A stretch of DNA of 9,684 nucleotides, from assembly GCA_018829245.1 (NCBI GenBank), contig JAHJUH010000039.1, positions 1 through 9,684 on the forward strand, in the 5' to 3' direction. The translations under genes were made by a program, and so were the position numbers. The notes beneath the pieces are model-generated. The model was not told the DNA's origin. It saw only the letters and a program-made list of their open reading frames with translations, and did no database searches. The DNA is from Patescibacteria group bacterium (lineage in GTDB: Bacteria > Patescibacteriota > Minisyncoccia > Portnoybacterales > UBA2143). Shown here piece by piece: positions 1 to 5,228 of this stretch; position 1 is the stretch's first letter; each line of letters opens with the position of its first letter.

Positions 1-6
1 AATAAA

Positions 7-609
7 TTAAACTTCAAAGATTTTGTTAAATTCCTCTTCTGAAAATTTAAATCCATATACCCGGTAAAAAATCTTGGCAAATTCTTTTTCGGCAGTTTGA
101 GAATTCATTTTCTTAAGTAACTTCAATAATTTTTTCTTACCAAATTTATCTATTAATAATTTTACCCAAAAATAACCAACTCTATAAACCAGCCAATCGC
201 CTTTTTGGTAATATTCAAATATTTTTAAAGATTCTTTTTTTGTTGGCTTTTCTTTAACTTGATTGGCCAAATAACAAGCCAATCCTTCATTTAACCATTT
301 TGGGCGACCATTATTTGTAATTTCCTTATAATATAAATGAGAATATTCGTGCTTTAATACTTTCCAAAAATGTTCGATATTTTTATGACTTGATTCTTTA
401 GTATAAATCTTTGGATTCAGAATAAAAATATTATTATCCTTAGCCCAAGCAACAAACCATTCTTCTGTTTTCCTGCCCCAAATTTTATCTATTTCCTTAC
501 GTGAGTTAATAAAAGAAACCATTGGTAATTCTACATTAATACCAAAAAAACCACTCAGCTCTTTTTGAAAAGATTTTAAAAACTCTATTATCTCTTTATC
601 CTCTTTCAT
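7..609 (-). CDS. Gluzincin-like zinc metallopeptidase (peptidase MA-like), 200 aa
   Basis: Residues 87-91 read HEYSH, an HExxH zinc motif: two histidine ligands and the catalytic glutamate E88. About 17 residues later comes RPKWLNEGLACYLA (102-115), where E108 is placed as the third zinc ligand, the NEGxA arrangement of gluzincins such as the peptidase MA-like and M1 families. No signal peptide or membrane segment is evident, so the protein looks cytoplasmic. The C-terminal third is lysine-rich and helical. At 200 aa it is a bare catalytic domain. The ATG is fixed by an extended -10 box only 6 nt upstream, with no Shine-Dalgarno sequence. Substrate and pathway are unknown. It lies 67 bp downstream of the methyltransferase stop with its own promoter, so it is probably a separate unit. 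The metallopeptidase fold is well supported, the precise family less so. Confidence 0.82.
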   Translation of the reverse strand: MKEDKEIIEFLKSFQKELSGFFGINVELPMVSFINSRKEIDKIWGRKTEEWFVAWAKDNNIFILNPKIYTKESSHKNIEHFWKVLKHEYSHLYYKEITNNGRPKWLNEGLACYLANQVKEKPTKKESLKIFEYYQKGDWLVYRVGYFWVKLLIDKFGKKKLLKLLKKMNSQTAEKEFAKIFYRVYGFKFSEEEFNKIFEV

Positions 610-615
610 ATTTCT

Positions 616-624
616 ATTATAACA
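616..624 (-). promoter_or_regulatory. Extended -10 promoter of the metallopeptidase gene
   Basis: On the minus strand this reads TGTTATAAT, a perfect TATAAT preceded by the TGN extension. The box ends 6 nt before the ATG at 609, so transcription should start at or next to the A of the ATG, giving a leaderless mRNA. No convincing -35 box is seen, which an extended -10 can tolerate. Confidence 0.7.
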
Positions 625-676
625 TAAATAAACAAGAGTAAATTTTGAACAATTCCCAATTAGAATTTCTATAAAC

Positions 677-1198
677 CTATTTCCTAACCAATACTTTTAT
701 AACCTTATGGATATGCTCTCCCTCTGGCGAATGATTATCCTTTATAACATCATCTTCTATTTCCAATATTTGATTACTTGAAAAATATTCTTCTAATTTT
801 TCTTTATTAAAAAAATGATCATTTTTAAATACTGATAAATAAAATAAACCATTATTTTTTAATGATTTAATAACCTTATCTATTATCATCCTAACATCTT
901 TTAATTCAAATATATGCAGAACTGCTCGGGCAATAATTAAATCATATTTATTTTCCGGAAAATCAAATTCCAAAATATCTTTATTCAAAGCATTGATTTC
1001 TGGATATTCTTTCTTAATTTTCTCAATAACTTCTTTATCTTTATCTAAGCAAGTCACTTTAAATCCCTGTTCGACTAAAAATATGCCATTACTACCTAAT
1101 CCAGAACCCAAGTCTAAAACATTCCCATTCTTAGGTAAATCCTTAACCAGCGCCTGAATCTTTTTATCTACTCCTTTTCCAAATTTAAATTTAAGCAT
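677..1198 (-). CDS. Class I SAM-dependent methyltransferase, TehB-like, 173 aa
   Basis: This is a single-domain Rossmann-fold methyltransferase. Motif I is VLDLGSGLG at residues 27-35, and the acidic end of strand 2 is D52 in the CLDKD stretch, which binds the SAM ribose. A motif IV-like stretch, YDLIIARAVLHIF, spans 85-97. The C-terminal HSPEGEHIHK (156-165) resembles the conserved tail of TehB-type tellurite/small-thiophilic methyltransferases, and the length is close to that family. Substrate cannot be read from sequence; tellurite resistance should not be assumed. It is transcribed from a well-formed promoter at 1239-1267 with a short leader carrying a GC-rich palindrome. Weak purine-rich AAGAGA sits just before the ATG. 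The methyltransferase call is secure, the TehB affinity moderate. Confidence 0.85.
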   Translation of the reverse strand: MLKFKFGKGVDKKIQALVKDLPKNGNVLDLGSGLGSNGIFLVEQGFKVTCLDKDKEVIEKIKKEYPEINALNKDILEFDFPENKYDLIIARAVLHIFELKDVRMIIDKVIKSLKNNGLFYLSVFKNDHFFNKEKLEEYFSSNQILEIEDDVIKDNHSPEGEHIHKVIKVLVRK

Positions 1199-1214
1199 AT
1201 CTCTTGACCATGAC

Positions 1215-1227
1215 GAGGTCCGACCTC
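1215..1227. promoter_or_regulatory. 13-bp GC-rich palindrome in the methyltransferase leader
   Basis: GAGGTC-C-GACCTC is a perfect inverted repeat with one central base, in an otherwise AT-rich leader. It lies between the predicted transcription start (about 1232) and the ATG at 1198. It could be a dimeric operator site or a small RNA hairpin with a three-base loop. It shares the core GTCsGAC with the palindrome at 2395-2405. Function is inferred from position only. Confidence 0.45.
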
Positions 1228-1238
1228 TAGTTATGTTA

Positions 1239-1267
1239 ATAATACCGTCTTAAATGGCTTTGGTCAA
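1239..1267 (-). promoter_or_regulatory. Sigma70-type promoter of the methyltransferase gene
   Basis: On the minus strand, TTGACC (1262-1267) and TATTAT (1239-1244) are separated by exactly 17 bp (1245-1261), each box with five of six consensus bases. Transcription should begin near 1232, leaving a leader of about 33 nt. The -35 box starts only 4 bp after the upstream operon's terminator, so the two units are packed end to end. Confidence 0.7.
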
Positions 1268-1270
1268 TTG

Positions 1271-1298
1271 AAAAAACCGTCTTAGATAGCGGTTTTTT
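1271..1298 (-). terminator. Rho-independent terminator of the caspase-like operon
   Basis: AAAAAACCG (1271-1279) and CGGTTTTTT (1290-1298) are perfect complements around a 10-nt loop, which can add two more pairs with one bulged base. It begins 10 nt past the peptidase stop codon. The A and T tracts on both sides mean it could work in either direction, but only the minus-strand operon needs it here. Confidence 0.75.
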
Positions 1299-1307
1299 AC
1301 AATAATC

Positions 1308-1952
1308 CTAAAAAACAAATTCTTCATTTCCTAAACAAACTTGATGATGCATATCCCATAATAAATATCTGATATAAACAGAATTAGGAGAAGATTCACT
1401 AGTCAATAATTTTTGGATATTTTTTGCAAATAATCTTTGAGATCTTCTATATGCTTCTTTAATTTTATTTCCCTTTAATATGCATATAGCTACTTGATTT
1501 GAAGGTTTAAGAAATAATTCAGCTATTGAATCATCTAATGGTCTATAAATTTTCGTATTGTCAATTACAAAGACAAAATCATCATCATAGCCAATATAAG
1601 CGATTGTTTTTTGTTCAATACTTTTTGGACCTAACTCTTTTCCTGATCGACAAGACAGAGCATAAATCACTCTATCTTTAAATAGTCTCTCGTTATCCCC
1701 TGTCTTAACTAAAACTTCATTATCATGTCCTTTAATAGAACTAGAACTACCATGTCCATTAAAAAAAATAAAATGAGGTTCTTTCTTTTTTACAATACTA
1801 GTCAATTCTTTCTTATTAGCCCTTTCTTTTTGTAAATCTAAAACCTGTATTCCTTTTCTTTTAGCCAATTCTATTACTTTTTTACTCCAGTAAAAAAGAT
1901 AATGAGTCGTCTCATCATGCTTCGGTCTGGTAATCAGAAAAATCTTGTTCAT
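1308..1952 (-). CDS. Caspase-like (clan CD, CHAT/C25-type) Cys-His peptidase homologue, 214 aa
   Basis: Two sequence blocks identify the fold. FIFFNGHGSSSS (61-72) supplies the catalytic His67 after a hydrophobic strand, and VIYALSCRSG (95-104) supplies Cys101 after the next strand. This is the order and spacing of the clan CD dyad in caspases, CHAT proteases and gingipain-like C25 enzymes. The strand AYIGYDDDFVF (118-128) follows as in CHAT-type domains. The C-terminal part (about 165-210) is a helix and a tryptophan-containing stretch, LLWDMHHQ. No signal peptide is seen. The domain stands alone, without the TPR or effector-associated domains often fused to CHAT. It is the last gene of a three-gene operon, overlapping the previous gene by 38 nt, with a good AAGGAG ribosome site 6 nt before its ATG. 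Target is unknown; the small upstream proteins may be partners, substrates or inhibitors. Confidence 0.72.
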   Translation of the reverse strand: MNKIFLITRPKHDETTHYLFYWSKKVIELAKRKGIQVLDLQKERANKKELTSIVKKKEPHFIFFNGHGSSSSIKGHDNEVLVKTGDNERLFKDRVIYALSCRSGKELGPKSIEQKTIAYIGYDDDFVFVIDNTKIYRPLDDSIAELFLKPSNQVAICILKGNKIKEAYRRSQRLFAKNIQKLLTSESSPNSVYIRYLLWDMHHQVCLGNEEFVF

Positions 1953-2169
1953 AAAAAACTCCTTCTTTTATCGCTTGAAGATAAGCTAATTCAATTTCGG
2001 TTATCTTTTTTCCGATATCATCCTCTTTTTCAACATGCTCAATCAATTGATCTTTAGTAAATTCCCCCGATGAACCTATAGAAATCTTTTTTCCTGAAGG
2101 TAAAACATCCAATCTAGCAATAACTAAATCCTTAATCTCTTTTTTTATTTTCTTTTTGTTTTTCCCCAT
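1915..2169 (-). CDS. Small hypothetical protein, 84 aa, second gene of the caspase-like operon
   Basis: I do not recognise a named family. The first 12 residues are very basic (KNKKKIKKEIK). The core then has a strand-like ISIGSSGEFTKDQLIEHVEK (29-48), a likely helix from 54 to 69, and an acidic tail. The TKDQLIEHVEK part looks like a helix start typical of small adaptor or regulatory proteins. No cysteine, signal peptide or membrane segment is present. It overlaps the gene before by 25 nt and the peptidase gene after by 38 nt, so translation of all three is probably coupled. No Shine-Dalgarno sequence precedes its ATG, which fits coupling to the upstream gene. A physical or functional tie to the peptidase is inferred from this arrangement only. 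Confidence 0.72.
   Translation of the reverse strand: MGKNKKKIKKEIKDLVIARLDVLPSGKKISIGSSGEFTKDQLIEHVEKEDDIGKKITEIELAYLQAIKEGVFYEQDFSDYQTEA
1959..1964 (-). promoter_or_regulatory. Shine-Dalgarno site of the caspase-like gene
   Basis: AAGGAG on the minus strand lies 6 nt before the ATG at 1952, inside the coding sequence of the 84-aa gene. It fixes the start codon. It is also the clearest ribosome binding site in the window, in contrast to the genes at the head of transcripts, which lack one. Confidence 0.75.
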
Positions 2170-2339
2170 ATTAAATCTATTTTTTTTAAAATTTCTTTTC
2201 CAAGTTTAGTATCTTGTTCTATTTCTAAATAAGCAACATTCCAAGTAATTGGTTCTTTCCCATCTAATTTAAGAAGAATCTCTTGCCTAAGATTAATTGG
2301 AATATTAGCGTAAATTTTCAAAAATTCTTCTCTTGTCAT
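2145..2339 (-). CDS. Small hypothetical protein, 64 aa, first gene of the caspase-like operon
   Basis: Family not recognised. The sequence has an N-terminal helix (TREEFLKIYANIP, 2-14), a second amphipathic helix (about 17-26), the stretch EPITWNVAYLEIEQD (29-43), and a basic helical C-terminus. It is soluble, compact and free of cysteine. A longer reading frame begins with a TTG at 2375, but that TTG forms part of the -35 box, so the ATG at 2339 is chosen: an extended -10 ends 7 nt before it. The gene overlaps the following 84-aa gene by 25 nt. It leads the peptidase operon, so it is made first and with no leader, which would suit a partner or inhibitor of the downstream peptidase. That role is inference. 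Confidence 0.68.
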   Translation of the reverse strand: MTREEFLKIYANIPINLRQEILLKLDGKEPITWNVAYLEIEQDTKLGKEILKKIDLIWGKTKRK

Positions 2340-2346
2340 ATAATTT

Positions 2347-2375
2347 ATTTTAACATTTCCACTCCAATAAAACAA
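2347..2375 (-). promoter_or_regulatory. Promoter of the caspase-like operon
   Basis: On the minus strand, TTGTTT (2370-2375), a 17-bp spacer ending in TGT, then TAAAAT (2347-2352) make an extended -10 promoter. Only 7 nt separate the -10 from the ATG at 2339, so the mRNA should be leaderless or nearly so. Confidence 0.65.
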
Positions 2376-2394
2376 TAATTACTCAAGAATTTCT

Positions 2395-2405
2395 ATGTCG
2401 GACAT
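2395..2405. promoter_or_regulatory. 11-bp palindrome ATGTC-G-GACAT between dehydrogenase fragment and operon promoter
   Basis: A perfect inverted repeat with one central base. It sits about 10 bp beyond the dehydrogenase fragment's stop codon and 20 bp upstream of the caspase-like operon's -35 box. The core GTCsGAC is the same as in the 1215-1227 palindrome. Operator, uptake-type signal or chance are all possible. Confidence 0.35.
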
Positions 2406-2413
2406 CTTACAAG

Positions 2414-2573
2414 ACTACTCAACCAAATTAATTGGCGCTTCTCCAGCTAAAACAGCATTTACATTATTAGCGGCCATCTCAGCCATCTTATTCCTTGTTC
2501 CTTCGGTAGCTGAAGCAATGTGTGGAGTTAAAACAATATTTTCTAATTCAATTAATCCAGGCATTAATTCCGG
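2414..2573. repeat. Direct repeat, left copy (dehydrogenase 3' end)
   Basis: 156 of 160 bases are identical to 9525-9684, in the same orientation about 7.1 kb away. The mismatches are at 2436, 2496, 2520 and 2553. On the left side the match stops one base past the stop codon. On the right side the other copy is cut by the window edge, so the repeat may be longer. Confidence 0.95.
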
Positions 2574-2615
2574 CTCTTTTTCAAAAACGCCGCGAGTAAG
2601 TGAATCATCAATCTT
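2415..2615 (-). pseudogene. 3' fragment of a D-isomer-specific 2-hydroxyacid dehydrogenase gene
   Basis: The minus strand encodes the C-terminal 50-60 residues of a D-2-hydroxyacid dehydrogenase (glyoxylate/glycerate dehydrogenase type). VFEKEPEL is followed by IVLTPHIASAT, which contains the conserved TPHIAS signature with the catalytic histidine, then the helix KMAEMAANNV and a tail ending NLVE before TAG. Homology becomes unrecognisable upstream of the valine codon at 2586-2588. The frame meets a stop at 2616-2618 with no start codon, so this is a remnant lacking the NAD-binding domain and most of the catalytic domain. Bases 2414-2573 match 9525-9684 with four differences, all synonymous third-position changes. 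It was therefore under protein-level selection until recently. Confidence 0.85.
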
Positions 2616-2806
2616 TTAGAATCTGTATCTGTAATAGTAAGCATATTTATATTCTATAATACTTTAAACTTTTTTGAAACACCAAAATTAACGTGGTTGA
2701 TGTTCATGTATTTCAAAATCGCTAAAGCTTTTTATTCTCTTGTTTCTTATTTTTTCAAACTCTAATTTCGTTTCAATAATTAATTCTAATAATTTATCAC
2801 AAATCT
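2616..2806. other. Intergenic stretch with possible decayed coding remnant
   Basis: No intact gene is visible between the dehydrogenase fragment and the glycan-operon terminator. On the minus strand, 2688-2804 is open for 38 codons ending in TAA. Its composition looks protein-like (FEKIRNKRIKSFSDFEIHE), but it has no start codon and follows directly on a terminator, so it may be the tail of a deleted gene or chance. Also on the minus strand is a 26-codon frame at 2564-2644. It begins with ATG 6 nt after a TAGAAT box and runs into the dehydrogenase fragment out of frame; it is probably a by-product of the breakpoint. Confidence 0.35.
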
Positions 2807-2838
2807 AAAAAACTCCAGCAATTGAACAATGTTGCGAG
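2807..2838 (-). terminator. Rho-independent terminator of the glycan operon
   Basis: Read on the minus strand, CTC-GCAA, a 10-nt loop, TTGC, a two-base bulge, GAG and then six T residues form a stem of seven pairs with a U tract. It starts 5 nt after the stop codon of the DUF4254 gene. The imperfect stem makes it moderate in strength, but position and U tract are right. Confidence 0.65.
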
Positions 2839-2843
2839 TATTT

Positions 2844-3443
2844 TTATGAATTATTTTTTGACCTCTGTAACAATTTAATGTATCTCTTAATTCTATTATC
2901 ATTATAAATCTTAACAGGCTGCTGCACCTCAAAAAAAACTTCTTTATTCCTAAGTTTACTAAAGTAGGAATCTAAAAAATTACCAAGACGATTTACTTGT
3001 TCTAAAATCACATCCTCTTTTTTTCTATACTCTTTTCTTAAATCTTCTTCTTTGATTATCAACAACAAGTCTCTGATTATAGATAGTTTGATATATAAAA
3101 TTGCAAGCCGGTCTATAATTATTCCTGGACTCTCGCTGTAAAATTGTTCTTGAGAATCAAGTGGTACAATCTGCATCTGGTTTACAATCTCAACATCAAT
3201 TTTCATGATTAAATCGTTCCTAATCTGGTTATTTTTATCTATCTCCTGTTTCGCACTAGCAATATGTTCCGAACCAAGTTCTATCATTCTCGCAGAGTCT
3301 TCAAGATTCCATAATTTTTGATTCGTTTCGATATCTGATCTGATTAAGTTAACTAATCGAGCTTTAGATTTAAAATCAGAAATGTCTGATGTGCCATTAA
3401 GAAAATCAGAAAAGATTTTTGATATTATTTTAAAGTCAAACAT
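2844..3443 (-). CDS. DUF4254 family protein, 199 aa
   Basis: Several conserved DUF4254 features appear in order: LWNLED (44-49), the IDKNNQIRNDLI stretch (68-79), SESPGIIIDRLAILYIKL (103-120), and near the C-terminus KIYNDNRI (178-185). The protein is almost wholly helical, with no membrane segment. From memory of the family, these genes tend to sit beside glycosyltransferase and heptosyltransferase-like genes in surface glycan clusters; the biochemical role is not established. The ATG at 3443 is preferred over an in-frame TTG at 3470. It lies one base after the pyruvyl transferase stop (TAA-C-ATG), without a Shine-Dalgarno sequence, which points to translational coupling. It is the last gene of the operon. 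Family call fairly sure, function unknown. Confidence 0.82.
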   Translation of the reverse strand: MFDFKIISKIFSDFLNGTSDISDFKSKARLVNLIRSDIETNQKLWNLEDSARMIELGSEHIASAKQEIDKNNQIRNDLIMKIDVEIVNQMQIVPLDSQEQFYSESPGIIIDRLAILYIKLSIIRDLLLIIKEEDLRKEYRKKEDVILEQVNRLGNFLDSYFSKLRNKEVFFEVQQPVKIYNDNRIKRYIKLLQRSKNNS

Positions 3444-3444
3444 G

Positions 3445-4203
3445 TTATTGATTATCAAAGTTTTCGACAAAACTCACATTAGAAAACCTCTTAAGAGAAT
3501 AATCGAAGATCGCCTTATTTTTATAATATGAATTTGGGAATAATCTGACCTGCTTTCCAAGCAACATAGCACCTATAGCTATATGTAGCCTATCTGTGTT
3601 TACTTGCTCATACTTTTGTAATATGTTGATTAATTTATCAAGAGATTTTGTGGCATATCCGTTATAGGACAGATCAATATTCGACTCTGGTAATGCACGT
3701 AATATTGATTCTTTGTCTGAACGGAAAGCATTGAGAATACCCTCACCAGAAGGTACCAGAGAAAATTTATTGTAAAATGCGCAATCGTGCCATAGATACA
3801 CTTTACCATGAGTTAACTTACCTTCTAAGAATTTTGCAGAGACTTTTTCCCGACAAAATATTGTTAGATTACTCGAAATATTATTTAGAACTTTAATCTG
3901 TTTTTCGCCAAATATTGTATGTGGAAGAATAACTATTTCATTATATAAAGCAGGTTTTTTAATCAAGAATTCTCTGACATCAGAATAATAATCAACGAAA
4001 TTACCACCACCGTCTATAAACAGTACATCATTATATTTAGGCAAAGAAATATTTACATAACGCTCCGAAATATTGAGTAATGATAATAATTTTTTTGTTC
4101 CATGCCAAATAAGAGAATCACCATAATTACCAGGAAATCTAAAGAAGTCAATATTAGTATTTTTATATTTACTCAAATATTTCTTTAAATCAAACTCTTT
4201 CAT
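3445..4203 (-). CDS. Polysaccharide pyruvyl transferase family protein, 252 aa
   Basis: This family (CsaB/WcaK/ExoV type) transfers pyruvate from phosphoenolpyruvate to a sugar to form a ketal on surface polysaccharides. Seen here are FPGNYGDSLIWHGT (23-36), the usual N-terminal GN-GD loop; LFIDGGGNFVDYY (61-73), the glycine-rich strand-loop; VILPHTI (91-97); FCREKVSAKFL (116-126), the REx2S region; and NTDRLHIAIGAMLLGK (202-217), the conserved D-R-x-H segment before the C-terminal helix. At 252 aa it is shorter than many members but carries both halves. It overlaps the upstream methyltransferase gene by 4 nt (ATGA). In monoderm bacteria pyruvylated wall polymers can anchor S-layer proteins; whether that applies here is inference. 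Confidence 0.87.
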   Translation of the reverse strand: MKEFDLKKYLSKYKNTNIDFFRFPGNYGDSLIWHGTKKLLSLLNISERYVNISLPKYNDVLFIDGGGNFVDYYSDVREFLIKKPALYNEIVILPHTIFGEKQIKVLNNISSNLTIFCREKVSAKFLEGKLTHGKVYLWHDCAFYNKFSLVPSGEGILNAFRSDKESILRALPESNIDLSYNGYATKSLDKLINILQKYEQVNTDRLHIAIGAMLLGKQVRLFPNSYYKNKAIFDYSLKRFSNVSFVENFDNQ

Positions 4204-5228
4204 GGTTTTAATCTACATAAGAAGATTTTCGGACGGAGATATGCATTTACGGATGTCATAAATTTTAATTCTAATGTTTTTATAATCTTAAACTTCGATT
4301 TCAGGATGATTTTTTCCAGCATTTCGTGTTCGCTCGTATATACTACTAGTTTTCCTCCATGATTTAATATCTCTTCGCAGTATTCGACAAAACATCGATA
4401 AAGTTTTTCCAGATCTTCATTTTTTGATATAGACATACCGAACGGCAAATCAGATGTAATAGCATCAAACTTACCCAAATCTGGCTTGTCAAAAACATCT
4501 TTTTTCTTAAGCTGTATTTTTTTAATCAATCCAGCTTTTTTTATATTTTGTATAGCTAAAGAAATATATTTCTTATTGTTGTCAAAACCAATTAGTTGTT
4601 TTAGATTTGGAAAACATTGATCAGCCTCAATGAGTAATGTTGCACTTCCTGAAAAAACATTTAAATAAGAATTTGCATTCTCTAACTCGCATAAAGAATT
4701 CATAGCGTACGCAATTGTTGGATCCATTGCACCACTTATATTTTTTACCTTATAATCTCTGAAAGATAAAGGCCTTGACGTAATTTGAATACCGATTTCC
4801 CAAATTCCATCAAGTTTTATGATATGTATTTTCATATCCGCCTCCTCTTTCTTAGTTAATCCATATGTTCTTTGTATATATTCGGCAATGCTACGAACTT
4901 CTGAAGAATCTGATCCAGCACAAGTAATTTTAAAAGTTTTGAATTTATCTCTATTTCCACTGATAATTATTTCTACAAAATTGTTTAAAATTGATTTATG
5001 GTTAGAAATATAAAGCGGGTTATATTTAGAATTTTGCGCTATAATATATGCTCGAGAAACACTTCTTAAATGTTTGATTTCAGTAAGATCTTGTACAAAA
5101 TCCAAATAAAACGAATCTCCCTCTTCTTTAATAACACGAAGGTTCGCGTATTGGCTTATTTCGTTTAAAACAATTTCTCTTAAGCCAGTGATAAAATCTA
5201 ATTTGATTTCTAATTTTGGTTCGTTCAT
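4200..5228 (-). CDS. THUMP/UPF0020-type methyltransferase (tRNA/rRNA guanine-N2 type), 342 aa
   Basis: An N-terminal region (about 45-155) has the layout of a THUMP RNA-binding domain. A Rossmann methyltransferase domain follows. NVFSGSATLLIEA (190-202) corresponds to motif I of the UPF0020/Trm14/RlmL-N family (usual form: D-x-CGSGT-ILIEA). SDLPFG (259-264) is the motif IV catalytic tetrapeptide, of the DLPFG/DPPYG kind used for N2-guanine methylation. The SFRDYK stretch (155-160) resembles the segment linking THUMP to the catalytic domain. The expected reaction is SAM-dependent methylation of an RNA guanine. Its place inside a glycan operon, joined by 4-nt overlaps on both sides, is odd. It may modify RNA in step with the operon or have been recruited to another substrate. 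Confidence 0.78.
   Translation of the reverse strand: MNEPKLEIKLDFITGLREIVLNEISQYANLRVIKEEGDSFYLDFVQDLTEIKHLRSVSRAYIIAQNSKYNPLYISNHKSILNNFVEIIISGNRDKFKTFKITCAGSDSSEVRSIAEYIQRTYGLTKKEEADMKIHIIKLDGIWEIGIQITSRPLSFRDYKVKNISGAMDPTIAYAMNSLCELENANSYLNVFSGSATLLIEADQCFPNLKQLIGFDNNKKYISLAIQNIKKAGLIKKIQLKKKDVFDKPDLGKFDAITSDLPFGMSISKNEDLEKLYRCFVEYCEEILNHGGKLVVYTSEHEMLEKIILKSKFKIIKTLELKFMTSVNAYLRPKIFLCRLKP

Noticed and set aside
1210..1230. Plus-strand six-codon frame ATG to TAG across the palindrome
   Set aside because: Too short, created by the palindrome itself, and no promoter or ribosome site on that strand.
2395..2619. 74-codon plus-strand frame
   Set aside because: It is the antisense of the dehydrogenase fragment, whose minus-strand reading gives the TPHIAS signature and whose repeat differences are silent only in that reading.
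3444..3470. Longer DUF4254 start at TTG 3470
   Set aside because: ATG at 3443 immediately follows the upstream stop, and the extra nine residues lie inside the pyruvyl transferase coding region without family similarity.
4819..5013. Plus-strand frame of 64 codons
   Set aside because: Lies wholly inside the THUMP methyltransferase gene on the other strand and has no recognisable motif or ribosome site.
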